From positions 1-41,133 of the forward strand of contig NZ_NFLH01000022.1 of NCBI RefSeq assembly GCF_002160815.1: DNA of 41,133 nucleotides, given 5' to 3'. Numbering within the stretch: the stretch's first letter is position 1; each line of letters opens with the position of its first letter. Below, piece by piece: positions 1 to 8,247 of this stretch. A model generated the notes under the pieces. That model ran no database searches, was not told the origin of the DNA, and saw nothing but the letters and a program-made list of their open reading frames with translations. The translations under genes and the position numbers were made by a program. The DNA is from Massilimicrobiota sp. An134 (GTDB taxonomy: Bacteria > Bacillota_I > Bacilli_A > Erysipelotrichales > Coprobacillaceae).

Positions 1-27
1 AAGGCATTCCTTACTTCTCATATCAAA

Positions 28-57
28 CATTGTTCATTCTCTAACAATGCTTAGAAT
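28..57 (+). promoter_or_regulatory. Possible hsp20 promoter with overlapping inverted repeat
   Basis: An inverted repeat CATTGTT-8 nt-AACAATG (28-49) lies just upstream of the small heat-shock gene. ATTGTT at 29-34 and TAGAAT at 52-57 are 17 bp apart and could be the -35 and -10. If so, the repeat covers the -35 and could be an operator. It is not a CIRCE element (no TTAGCACTC/GAGTGCTAA). The promoter call is weak because both hexamers are imperfect. Confidence 0.35.
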
Positions 58-78
58 TATTCATAAGAGGTGATATAT

Positions 79-522
79 ATGTTAATGCCTAGTATTTTTG
101 GAGAAAGTTTATTTGATGACTGGTTTGATGATTTAGATAAGGAATTCTTTGGAAAGAAGAATCCGTTATATGGAAAACATTCAAGAAATATGATGAAAAC
201 AGATGTACGTGAAACAGAAGGAACATATGAATTGGATGTGGATCTTCCAGGCTTCAAGAAAGAAGATGTGGAATTGTCATTTGACAATGGATATTTGACA
301 ATCTCAGCTAAAAAGAGCTTAAATAAAGATGAGAAGAATAAAGAAGGACAATATATCCGACAGGAAAGATATGCAGGAAGCATGAGTCGAAGCTTCTATG
401 TGGGAGAAAGTGTTCCACAGAGTGATATTAAAGCAAAATATGAAGATGGAGTCTTGAGAATATCAATACCAAAACAGGATATGAAAGTCATCGAAAACAA
501 CAATACAATTACGATTGAATAA
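79..522 (+). CDS. Small heat-shock protein, Hsp20/alpha-crystallin family
   Basis: A 147-residue ATP-independent holdase chaperone of the cytoplasm. The alpha-crystallin domain fills roughly residues 38-147, with the segment TYELDVDLPGFKKEDV and the late family signature YEDGVLRISIPK. The length is typical of bacterial Hsp20. I chose ATG at 79 because AAGAGG at 65-70 is well spaced from it; a GTG at 70 is in frame but lies inside that ribosome-binding site. The gene is a single unit, ended by a good terminator at 529-557. An inverted repeat upstream may be an operator. The family assignment is firm; which stress induces it cannot be read here. Confidence 0.95.
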   Translation: MLMPSIFGESLFDDWFDDLDKEFFGKKNPLYGKHSRNMMKTDVRETEGTYELDVDLPGFKKEDVELSFDNGYLTISAKKSLNKDEKNKEGQYIRQERYAGSMSRSFYVGESVPQSDIKAKYEDGVLRISIPKQDMKVIENNNTITIE

Positions 523-528
523 ATAGTC

Positions 529-557
529 AGGGTTCGAGAAATCGAACTCTTTTTTTG
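529..557 (+). terminator. Rho-independent terminator of hsp20
   Basis: A 9-bp stem (GGTTCGA/TCGAACT core) with a GAAA loop is followed by a run of seven T. It sits seven bases after the hsp20 stop. Confidence 0.9.
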
Positions 558-619
558 TAGACAATTCATGAAATTTCTTCTATTATAGAAAAGTCCTATA
601 AAAAAATGTAGAAGTATGC

Positions 620-625
620 TATAAT
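620..625 (+). promoter_or_regulatory. Probable -10 box of the pssA-psd operon
   Basis: A perfect TATAAT lies 35 bp before the pssA start. I do not see a good -35 at 16-18 bp upstream. Confidence 0.5.
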
Positions 626-659
626 ACAACCGTTAAAATAAAATGTGTGGGAGAAAGAT

Positions 660-1292
660 ATGATTGGTTTTTATAATTATACTGTCATATTAACTTATTT
701 AAGTTTGATAAGTGCTTTGTTTGGAACGCATTTGGCATTTAAAGGGAATTTTAGTGGAGCACTTATTTGCTTATTATTAAGTGGTGCTTTTGATTCTTTT
801 GATGGAATGGTAGCACGTACTAAAAAAGACAGAACAGAGGAAGAGAAAAAGTTTGGGATACAAATTGATTCATTAGCTGATATGTTTAGCTTTGGTATTT
901 TTCCAGCTATTATTGGATATACCATGATGGATTCTATTGTGTGTGGTGTAACTTGGTTATGGTTTTTTATTTTTGCGTTATATGCTTTATGTGCTATTAG
1001 TAGACTGGGATATTTTAATGTGGTTGAAGAAATGCGACAAAAAGAAACCACAGAAAAAAGAAAATACTATCAAGGTTTACCTGTCACAAGTGCAGCATTA
1101 ATCTTTCCAGCTATCTATTTATTAAGACATGTTTTGACAGCTGAGTTGACGTATAGTATATATGCATGGGTTATGTTTGTTGTCGCATGGGCATTTATTA
1201 TTAATTTTCAAGTAAGAAAACCTGGTTTAAAAGGCATTTTAGTTATGCTTGTTATGGGTATTTTGATTTGTACAGGATTGTTGATGTTATGA
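660..1292 (+). CDS. pssA: CDP-diacylglycerol--serine O-phosphatidyltransferase
   Basis: Membrane enzyme that joins CDP-diacylglycerol and serine to make phosphatidylserine, the precursor of phosphatidylethanolamine. The CDP-alcohol phosphotransferase signature is visible: D48-G49, A52-R53, then G66, D70 and D74, with a slightly longer gap than the textbook spacing. The rest is strongly hydrophobic, with several membrane segments. The 210-residue length fits the Gram-positive short PssA group. GGGAG at 649-653 supports ATG 660; a GTG at 645 is in frame but poorly placed. The stop overlaps the psd start in ATGA, and the neighbouring decarboxylase removes any doubt between serine and other alcohol acceptors. 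Confidence 0.93.
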   Translation: MIGFYNYTVILTYLSLISALFGTHLAFKGNFSGALICLLLSGAFDSFDGMVARTKKDRTEEEKKFGIQIDSLADMFSFGIFPAIIGYTMMDSIVCGVTWLWFFIFALYALCAISRLGYFNVVEEMRQKETTEKRKYYQGLPVTSAALIFPAIYLLRHVLTAELTYSIYAWVMFVVAWAFIINFQVRKPGLKGILVMLVMGILICTGLLML

Positions 1293-2149
1293 GAATATTT
1301 GACCGAAGTGGACAAGAACTCATTGTCAATCAAAGACAAAATCAATTATTAAAATTTTTATACAGTCATTTTTTAGGAAGATGTGCACTAAAAGTGTTAA
1401 CCCTTCCTTTTATTACCCACATTGGTGGCTGTTATATGAATAGTCGATTTTCAAAACGTAAGATACAGCCGTTTATTCAACAAAATCAAATTGATATGAG
1501 TCAATATGAAAAACAGGAATATAGCTGTTATAATGATTTTTTTACTAGAAAAATAAAAAAAGAAGCAAGACCTATTTGTATGGAACATGATCTTTTGATT
1601 GCACCTGCAGATTCTAAATTAACCTATTATCCAATTCATCAAGATACATATTTAACAATAAAGGATACCGTCTATTCTTTATCTGATTTATTGAAGAATC
1701 AATCGTTAGCTCAGGAATATGATGGTGGAACATGTCTGATTTTTAGGTTGACGGTAGACGACTATCATCGTTATTGTTATATTGATGATGGAACAAAAGA
1801 ACAGGATATTTATATACCTGGTATTTTTCATACTGTTAATCCTGTTGCGAATGATTATTACCCCATTTATAAACAGAATTCACGTTCATATTCGTTGTTA
1901 CATACACAACACTTTGGGGATGTTATTTATATGGAAGTAGGCGCAATGATGGTAGGAAAAATTGTGAATCATTCCAAGACATCATTTCAGCGCGGAGAAG
2001 AAAAAGGATATTTTGAATTTGGTGGATCAACAATAGTTGTTTTGTTTAAAAAAGATATAGTTGTTATAGATGAAGATATTATTAAAAACTCTCAAAATAA
2101 TGATGAAACACGTGTGCTTATGGGAGAGAAAATAGGAATAAAAAGATAA
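1289..2149 (+). CDS. psd: Phosphatidylserine decarboxylase
   Basis: Converts phosphatidylserine to phosphatidylethanolamine at the membrane. The 286-residue proenzyme carries FGGSTIVVLF near the C terminus; by family knowledge self-cleavage before Ser247 of G-G-S-T creates the pyruvoyl cofactor and splits the chain into beta and alpha subunits. The internal segment RLTVDDYHRYCYIDDG matches the conserved catalytic region. The start is the ATG in the ATGA overlap with pssA, which implies translational coupling. The 3' end is 12 bases from parA, so pssA-psd-parA-parB may be one transcript. Confidence 0.93.
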   Translation: MRIFDRSGQELIVNQRQNQLLKFLYSHFLGRCALKVLTLPFITHIGGCYMNSRFSKRKIQPFIQQNQIDMSQYEKQEYSCYNDFFTRKIKKEARPICMEHDLLIAPADSKLTYYPIHQDTYLTIKDTVYSLSDLLKNQSLAQEYDGGTCLIFRLTVDDYHRYCYIDDGTKEQDIYIPGIFHTVNPVANDYYPIYKQNSRSYSLLHTQHFGDVIYMEVGAMMVGKIVNHSKTSFQRGEEKGYFEFGGSTIVVLFKKDIVVIDEDIIKNSQNNDETRVLMGEKIGIKR

Positions 2150-2161
2150 GGAGGAAAGAAA

Positions 2162-2935
2162 ATGTCAAAGGTTATAGCTGTTACAAATCAAAAGGGTGGT
2201 GTTGGTAAAACAACAACAAGTGTTAATTTAAGTGCAGCTCTTGCATATATGGGTAAAAAAGTTTTATTAATTGATATTGATCCTCAGGCAAATGCGACAC
2301 AGGGATTAGGTGTTGATCGTGCATCTTTGGAATACACAATTTATGATGCTATCGCACAGCAAATGCCTATTCAAGATATTAGTATTCCTTCTGGTGTAGA
2401 TAACCTTGACATTGTTCCAGCAAATATTGATTTGGCTGGTGTTGAAATTGAACTTTCACAAGTCAAATCTGGAAGAGAACAAAGACTGAAAAAGGCATTA
2501 GGTGAATATAGAAATAAATACGATTATGTGATTATTGATTGTCCGCCGGCACTTGGTTTATTGAATACAAATGCTTTAACCGCTTCGGATTCTGTATTGA
2601 TTCCTGTACAGTGTGAATATTATGCCTTAGAAGGACTTACACAGTTGTTGAATACAATTTTATTAACACAAAAGGTTTTTAATGAAAACTTAACTATAGA
2701 AGGTGTTTTACTTACAATGTTGGATGCACGTACCAATTTAGGAGTGGAAGTTTCACAGGAAGTTAGAAAATACTTTAGAGAAAAAGTATATGATGTTGTG
2801 ATTCCTAGAAATATTAAATTGTCTGAAGCACCATCTGAAGGATTAAATATTTTTGATTATGATGCTCATTCTGAGGGCGCAAAAGCATATGCCAAATTGG
2901 CTAAGGAAGTGGTGAAACGAAATGGCCGCAAGTAA
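2162..2935 (+). CDS. parA: ParA/Soj chromosome-partitioning ATPase
   Basis: A 257-residue Walker-type ATPase that cooperates with ParB in chromosome origin segregation and, in spore formers, in initiation control. The deviant Walker A KGGVGKTT spans residues 11-18, followed by LLIDIDPQANAT and the Walker B stretch YVIIDCPPALGLL. A strong AAGGAGG precedes the ATG. It overlaps parB by 14 bp, the usual operon arrangement. Length and motifs fit chromosomal Soj proteins rather than plasmid ParA proteins with an N-terminal HTH. It lies next to phospholipid genes, not next to rsmG/mnmG as in Bacillus. Confidence 0.95.
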   Translation: MSKVIAVTNQKGGVGKTTTSVNLSAALAYMGKKVLLIDIDPQANATQGLGVDRASLEYTIYDAIAQQMPIQDISIPSGVDNLDIVPANIDLAGVEIELSQVKSGREQRLKKALGEYRNKYDYVIIDCPPALGLLNTNALTASDSVLIPVQCEYYALEGLTQLLNTILLTQKVFNENLTIEGVLLTMLDARTNLGVEVSQEVRKYFREKVYDVVIPRNIKLSEAPSEGLNIFDYDAHSEGAKAYAKLAKEVVKRNGRK

Positions 2936-3806
2936 AAAGAAAAAAAGTGGTTTAGGTAAAGGTTTAAATGAATTATTTCAAGGTGAAGATATTCAAACAA
3001 TGATTGATGCAATTGAGAAAAAACCATCTCAATTTGCACAAGTTCAGATTCCCATTGATCAGATTCGTCCTAATCCTTATCAACCTAGAAAACATTTTGA
3101 TGAAGAAAAATTGAATGAATTAGCACAATCTATCAAAGAACATGGGATTTTTCAGCCAATTATCTTAAAAGAAGCGATTCAAGGTTATGAAATTGTCGCT
3201 GGAGAAAGACGTTATCGTGCAGCTTCAATTGTTGGTTTAACAGAAGTTCCAGCTATTATCGTAGAATTTACAGATCAGCAAATGATGGAAATTGCATTGC
3301 TGGAAAATATTCAACGTGAAGATTTAAATGCAATTGAAGAAGCTCAAGCTTATCAGAATATGATGAAAAAGCTCAAATTAACGCAAGAAGAATTAGCAAA
3401 GCGTATTGGTAAGTCTAGAGCTCATGTAGCGAATACTGTTAGACTTTTAAAGATGCCTCAAAAATTACAGGACTATGTTTTAGAAGGCACACTCACAATG
3501 GGACATATCAAACCTTTAATTACTATTGATGAAAAGAAAGCTTTAGAAGTTGCAAAAAAAGCTATTGAACAACAATTATCTGTAAGAGAAGTTGAAGATA
3601 TTGTCAAAGGAATCAAGCTTCAAGAAGCAAGAAAGTCTAAACCTAAAGAAGTGAAACCTCAAGAATATGTTTATGTAGAAGGATTATTACGTAAAAAATA
3701 CCGTACAAAAATTAAAGTTGATGATCATACAATTACTTTGAAATATACAGATACTAAAGATTTAAATAGAATCTTAGAATTAATGGGAGTTATTGAAGAA
3801 TCATAA
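2922..3806 (+). CDS. parB: ParB/Spo0J family partition protein
   Basis: A 294-residue DNA-binding CTPase that loads at parS sites near the origin. The N-terminal ParB/Srx domain shows NPYQPRKHF and VAGERRYRAA (the GERRxR box), followed by a helix-turn-helix around LTQEELAKRIGKSRAHVANT and a C-terminal dimerisation region. It starts inside the end of parA. I searched for a TGTTTCACGTGAAACA-like parS in the window and found none close to consensus. The last roughly 90 bases occur again, degraded, at about 4,380-4,470. Confidence 0.95.
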   Translation: MAASKKKKSGLGKGLNELFQGEDIQTMIDAIEKKPSQFAQVQIPIDQIRPNPYQPRKHFDEEKLNELAQSIKEHGIFQPIILKEAIQGYEIVAGERRYRAASIVGLTEVPAIIVEFTDQQMMEIALLENIQREDLNAIEEAQAYQNMMKKLKLTQEELAKRIGKSRAHVANTVRLLKMPQKLQDYVLEGTLTMGHIKPLITIDEKKALEVAKKAIEQQLSVREVEDIVKGIKLQEARKSKPKEVKPQEYVYVEGLLRKKYRTKIKVDDHTITLKYTDTKDLNRILELMGVIEES

Positions 3807-3858
3807 GACTTAATATACTGAACATGAAATGACAATATAAAGACAAGTGGAGGTAAAA

Positions 3859-4322
3859 ATGAAAAAATATATTTTTTTATAAAGATTTGTTTCTTTATTG
3901 TTGTTATATCAGTGTCCATATATTTAAAAGAAAACGATTTATTAACATATATAGCTCCAATAGGTGCGTTCGATCAAACTAGCACGATTATTCAATTTAA
4001 TGAATTTTCAAATGTTCTGATAGGGAGTAGTTTGCTATTACTTGCTATATTCTTTGTTTATTATAGAATGAGTATACACTTATCGTATATTACATCATTA
4101 GATAAAACAGTCTTATTTTACTATATTATATATTTTATTATTATATTAATTACTAAATTCTCATTTTATGAATTTACTGCTGATATGGCCCAATTAACAT
4201 TTATGTTATCTTCTATCACATTTTTACAATCTCACTTTTTAAAAATATTACCTATTGGAATAATCATTTATATTCCAATAATATATTTATTTTTTATTCA
4301 AAAAAAAGATTGTAAGAGATGA
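3859..4322 (+). pseudogene. Small multi-TM membrane protein gene with an N-terminal -1 frameshift
   Basis: GTGGAGG at 3848-3854 precedes an ATG at 3859 that reads only MKKYIFL before TAA (3880-3882). The -1 frame then stays open to 4322 and gives a hydrophobic protein of about 150 residues with roughly four membrane segments. The first frame ends on T TTT TTA TAA, a canonical slippery heptamer in the correct phase with a stop directly behind it. A one-base gain in the A6 or T7 tract would also restore the frame. Without frameshifting, only a GTG at 3912 with no ribosome-binding site could start the long frame. I do not recognise the family. The neighbouring decayed parB copy favours a degenerating locus, but a recoded or phase-variable gene remains possible. 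Confidence 0.55.
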
Positions 4323-4379
4323 AAGAATCATGATGATAAGATGACTGACTTCAATGACATTATGTCAGAATGATTATTA

Positions 4380-4470
4380 ATCAGTTGATAATGATATGAT
4401 GACTTAAAATATACAGATACTCAAGATGAAAATAGAATCTGAGAATTCATTTGAATGATTGAAGAACATA
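4380..4470 (+). pseudogene. Decayed duplicate of the parB 3' end
   Basis: This stretch repeats the end of parB (about 3,715-3,806). The block AAATATACAGATACT is identical, and the following part to GAATCT/GAGAATT has only scattered changes, ending in GAAGAACATAA against GAAGAATCATAA. In-frame stops show it is not translated. The two copies flank the small disrupted membrane gene as direct repeats, which suggests the region arose by duplication or insertion at the parB terminus. Confidence 0.75.
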
Positions 4471-4497
4471 AAAACCTGTTCATATGAGCAGGTTTTT
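4470..4497. terminator. Bidirectional terminator between the parB side and the ABC operon
   Basis: The stem AAAACCTGTTC/GAGCAGGTTTT with an ATAT loop has an A run on the left and a T run on the right, so it can stop both converging transcripts. It overlaps the stop codon of the ABC ATPase gene on the minus strand. Confidence 0.85.
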
Positions 4498-5782
4498 ATT
4501 TCTTTTTCAATAGATCTTTGTGAGTTCTTTTATAATATTTTTGACGAGAATAATCATCAGGATATTGATGATAAGCTTCTTCGATATGTCGAGGATCAAT
4601 AACTTTAACATGATTTTGATGGAAGTAATCAATAATATGAATGAAATCATCTTTATTTTTTACTTTAAGTTTATATGTTCCTTGAGGGCTGACACAATCT
4701 AATAGAATATGAAAGACATATTCACTATATATACCAAAAATAACAAACTGTGCAGTTAAATCCATTCTGACTTCTTGAATATCCTTGAAATCAAACTCAA
4801 TATCATCATGATGAACATTCTGATAAGATATATGGGTACCATGAATATAAAGTGGTGTACTATTTTTTAAGATATTTTCATCACTTTTGAATCCATCCAA
4901 TACCATATAAACAGTTTGTCTGGATATAAATGCTTTATCTTGATTATCAACTTTGATTTTTTTAGTTGTAGGAGCAGGATTAGTAGATTGTAAAGGGCTT
5001 GTCTGATCAAATTCATAAAGCAATGTATCTTGATGAACGACTTGATTGATTTGGTCTAAAAACTCCCTTTGCGTTGCCTGATTTCTTTGAACAACAGCTT
5101 TAATACCACCATCATATAAATACATCATTGTTTTTCCATAACTGGCAATCATAGGATCGTGTGTCACTAAAACAATTGTTGTATCACGTTGATTGAGATG
5201 AGATAGAATTGTTAAAAGCTTATGAGAATTTTTAGAATCCAAATTACCTGTAGGTTCATCACAAAATAGAATTTCTGGTTCATTGACTAAAGCACGTGCA
5301 ATAGCGGTTCTCTGGCATTCACCACCTGAACATTCATGTGGGAATTTATCAAGAATACTTTCGATTTCTAAATCTTTCGCAAGAATTTTGATTCTATTTT
5401 CAATATCTTGACTCTTTTGATTACCTAGAATAATAGGAGCAGCAATGTTATCATAAATAGATAGATAAGGAATTAAGTTATGATTTTGAAAAACAAAACC
5501 TAATTTTTGATATCTAAATTCACATAAGTCATTTTTATGCATTTGAGAAATATACTGATTAAAGATTTGTATATCACCACGACTAGGTTGATCTAATGTT
5601 GATAAACAATTTAATAATGTACTCTTCCCAGAACCAGAAGGTCCCATAATACAGATAAAATCACCTTTTTGAAGTTGGAAATTGACATTATTTAAAGCAT
5701 AGATATTTTTTCCTCGTTTTAAGAATATATCCTGATCATATATTTTTGATATATTATTCGCCTCTATTAAGATATTTGACAT
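4496..5782 (-). CDS. ABC transporter ATP-binding protein with an extra C-terminal domain
   Basis: A 428-residue ATPase. Walker A GPSGSGKST is at residues 47-55, the signature CSGGE near 150 and Walker B ILFCDEPTGNLD near 170-180. The ATPase resembles the MacB/LolD/BceA group that pairs with FtsX-type permeases, and such a permease lies directly upstream, overlapping by 29 bp. After the usual roughly 230 residues comes about 200 extra residues: a low-complexity linker, then a beta-rich segment (about 275-405) ending in KNKDDFIHIIDYFHQ, which looks like a PH-like fold. That extension is unusual. The substrate is unknown; peptide antibiotic export or envelope stress sensing is only a guess from the family. 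Confidence 0.9.
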   Translation of the reverse strand: MSNILIEANNISKIYDQDIFLKRGKNIYALNNVNFQLQKGDFICIMGPSGSGKSTLLNCLSTLDQPSRGDIQIFNQYISQMHKNDLCEFRYQKLGFVFQNHNLIPYLSIYDNIAAPIILGNQKSQDIENRIKILAKDLEIESILDKFPHECSGGECQRTAIARALVNEPEILFCDEPTGNLDSKNSHKLLTILSHLNQRDTTIVLVTHDPMIASYGKTMMYLYDGGIKAVVQRNQATQREFLDQINQVVHQDTLLYEFDQTSPLQSTNPAPTTKKIKVDNQDKAFISRQTVYMVLDGFKSDENILKNSTPLYIHGTHISYQNVHHDDIEFDFKDIQEVRMDLTAQFVIFGIYSEYVFHILLDCVSPQGTYKLKVKNKDDFIHIIDYFHQNHVKVIDPRHIEEAYHQYPDDYSRQKYYKRTHKDLLKKK

Positions 5783-7091
5783 TGTTGATGACCTCCTTTA
5801 TACAGTGTCTTTCTTTCAAGATAATATAAATCATAAGCAAAGTATATAAAACCAAATATAAACATTCTAAACTATACATCACTTGGCTTGTGAGAAATTG
5901 ATGAGTGATAATATAATCCCCTAAAGAATAGATGTAAACAAATGGTATAAAGATAACTAATATAAGAAATAAAAGATTTTTAAATATAGAAATTTGAAAC
6001 AGTTTACTTGGACTATAACCTAAAGCATATTGTGTTGCGTAAATATGCATTATGGATTTGATATATAGTGAATACTTGATAATAAAACATAGTAACAACA
6101 TGATTAGCATCATAATAAAACACGGGATAATGAAGGGGGTTATATAACTCATGTCACCACTCATTAATACAAGGATAAACATTGTAGGTAAGACAATGGA
6201 ATGAATATTGGCAATAGAAACAAGCTGATTGGTTAAATCAATAAAGCTTGAAATGCTGTTGAATAAGAGTGGGTGATGAAGAAGTGTCGAGTGAAATAGA
6301 TCGAATAAAAGTGGAATGAAAGTATTAATAATGGAAGCAATAGAAGCAATAGATATTAGAAATAATGCAAAATAAATGAATTTATTTTCAAATAACGAAT
6401 CAGTCGCTAATGCATATAATGAGTAGAAAAAGATATGGAGAGTGAATAGGGATGAAATGATCTGACCGGTTGGAACCTTACGTTTTTGATCATGACGACT
6501 CATAGAAATCATATAAGGTGTCACTTTTTGCATATTCTTATGATTTATTGTTTCTATAATATGAGTATCAATCTCCGTAAACTGTTGAGCACTTATTGCT
6601 AAAATAAAGATCACAGTAAAGATTAAAAAGAAAGTATACAAGAAAAATGTATTTAAGAAATGATATTGGAAAATATAATTCATATGAATATGGATCAGAT
6701 AAATATTGATACCTTTCATAATCAAGATACCTAAAATGAATCCTAGAAAAAAAGCAATCAAAGACATGATACCATATTGAATTATCAGATAAAGAAATAA
6801 ATCTTTGGGTTTTCTTCCAAAAAGTAATAACATTGAAAATTCGTGTTTTTTATTTTGAATAAAATATTTCGCAACAAAAACACTCAATACAACTGCTATC
6901 ATTAAGGTTAAAAATGGAATAAAGGCAATTGCCCTGAATGTCATCCAGTCAATTTTTAAATCTAAACGCGAAAGATGATCATACATGGCAATAAAACAAA
7001 ATTCAAAAGAAGCTATCAATGTTAAGATACTTAATAAAAGTAAATAGTCTTTCTTTTGATGAATAACAATTTTTTTAATGAATGTAAGCAT
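5754..7091 (-). CDS. FtsX-like ABC transporter permease
   Basis: A 445-residue integral membrane protein with about eight to ten hydrophobic segments and no large extracellular domain that I can see. It begins MLTFIKKIVIHQKKDY, a short basic cytoplasmic start followed by the first membrane span, as in BceB/FtsX-type permeases. GAAGGG precedes the ATG on the minus strand. It overlaps the ATPase gene downstream, so the two form one transporter. No histidine kinase or response regulator sits beside it, unlike typical Bce modules. The assignment as permease is firm, the substrate is not known. Confidence 0.85.
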   Translation of the reverse strand: MLTFIKKIVIHQKKDYLLLLSILTLIASFEFCFIAMYDHLSRLDLKIDWMTFRAIAFIPFLTLMIAVVLSVFVAKYFIQNKKHEFSMLLLFGRKPKDLFLYLIIQYGIMSLIAFFLGFILGILIMKGINIYLIHIHMNYIFQYHFLNTFFLYTFFLIFTVIFILAISAQQFTEIDTHIIETINHKNMQKVTPYMISMSRHDQKRKVPTGQIISSLFTLHIFFYSLYALATDSLFENKFIYFALFLISIASIASIINTFIPLLFDLFHSTLLHHPLLFNSISSFIDLTNQLVSIANIHSIVLPTMFILVLMSGDMSYITPFIIPCFIMMLIMLLLCFIIKYSLYIKSIMHIYATQYALGYSPSKLFQISIFKNLLFLILVIFIPFVYIYSLGDYIITHQFLTSQVMYSLECLYLVLYTLLMIYIILKERHCIKEVINNVKYLNRGE

Positions 7092-7284
7092 ATGTTTTCC
7101 CTTCTTTCATTCTTATTAAACACTATAGAGTAACTACAAGGTCAAGAATTTTTATGAAAAAGTTCTCTTTCTACTAATATAATACACCTATACATAAATA
7201 ATTAAAATAATTTCTGCAATAATGAAATAAAAAAATAAATTGATTTTTTCTCTATCAAATATGGTTTTAAAAACTACATTTATA

Positions 7285-7313
7285 TTGACATTCCCATATA
7301 TATTTGTTAATTT
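7285..7313 (+). promoter_or_regulatory. Promoter of the degV-family gene
   Basis: A consensus -35 TTGACA (7285-7290) is followed after 17 bp by TAATTT (7308-7313), 35 bp before the start codon. A TATAAT-like box further on is too far from the -35. The rest of the 236-bp divergent gap (7,092-7,327) is very AT rich and shows nothing else. Confidence 0.65.
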
Positions 7314-7348
7314 ATAATTAAGAGATTATGGATACGAGGAGATTGGAT

Positions 7349-8182
7349 ATGAAGATTATTACGGATACGGGAGCTTTACTATCACCAAAGGAAGGAGAAA
7401 AAATAGGGGTTGATGTTCTTCCTTTAAATGTTATAGCTGATAAAAAGAGTTATAAAGAATATGTTGATGTGACAAGTCAGGAATTTTTAGATATTGTCAA
7501 AGAAGGGCATGTACCTAGTTCATCACAGCCTTCTATTGGTGAAACAATGGAATTATTTGAAAAATATCCAGAGGAAGACATTTTGGTTATTAATATGGCT
7601 GATGGATTATCAGGAACATATCAAAGTACAGTGAGTGCAAAAGAAAGTGTAGAGCATAGTGAAAATATTCATGTTATTAATTCTATGACTTTATGTGGAC
7701 CACAAAGGTACTTAGTAGAAAAAGCTGTTGCTTTAAGAGAACAGGGATTGGATATTCATCATATTATGAAAGAATTACATAAAAGCATTGCATGTGAAAA
7801 ATCATTTTTAATTCCTCAAGACTTTGGCTTTTTAAAACGTGGAGGACGCTTAACACCACTTGCAGCAACACTTGGTGGTATGTTGAAGATTACACCTATT
7901 ATGACAACTACAAAAGATGCTAAAAGATTAGAAAAATATGCTATGAAAAAGACTTTTAAAAGTGCTGTTAAAGAAATTATGAAAGCTTTCCAAGAATTAG
8001 GTGTGAATGAAGACTTTAAAATTTATGTGACACATGCAGGGGTTTTGAAACAGGCTCAAGATGTTGTCAAACAGTTACAGACTGTTTTTGAAAATACAGT
8101 CATTGAAATGTATGATCTTTCTCCTGTTTTTATAGCTCAAGGCGGACCAGGTTGTATTGCTGTTCAAGCGATTAGAAAATAA
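7349..8182 (+). CDS. DegV family fatty-acid-binding protein
   Basis: A 277-residue cytoplasmic protein of the DegV/FakB fold, which binds a fatty acid and in several Firmicutes presents it to the FakA kinase. It begins MKIITDTGALLS, the usual DegV opening, and contains PSSSQPSIGE and ADGLSGTYQS, the conserved ligand-contact regions, with FLKRGGRL near the middle. CGAGGAGA at 7335-7342 fits the ATG at 7349; an in-frame ATG at 7328 has no such site. No fakA gene is nearby. The gene stands alone between its promoter and a terminator. Confidence 0.92.
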   Translation: MKIITDTGALLSPKEGEKIGVDVLPLNVIADKKSYKEYVDVTSQEFLDIVKEGHVPSSSQPSIGETMELFEKYPEEDILVINMADGLSGTYQSTVSAKESVEHSENIHVINSMTLCGPQRYLVEKAVALREQGLDIHHIMKELHKSIACEKSFLIPQDFGFLKRGGRLTPLAATLGGMLKITPIMTTTKDAKRLEKYAMKKTFKSAVKEIMKAFQELGVNEDFKIYVTHAGVLKQAQDVVKQLQTVFENTVIEMYDLSPVFIAQGGPGCIAVQAIRK

Positions 8183-8189
8183 AGGAATA

Positions 8190-8223
8190 AGGCTGTTAAT
8201 AATGTCATTAACGGTCTTTTATT
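8190..8223 (+). terminator. Terminator of the degV-family gene
   Basis: A 10-bp stem GGCTGTTAAT/ATTAACGGTC with two G-U pairs that only hold on the plus strand, then CTTTTATTA. Confidence 0.75.
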
Positions 8224-8247
8224 ATATAATGAAAACGAGAGGTGATG

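Noticed and set aside
2162-3806. parS site near parAB
   Set aside because: CACGTG cores elsewhere in the window (for example 27,841) lack the flanking bases of the parS consensus.
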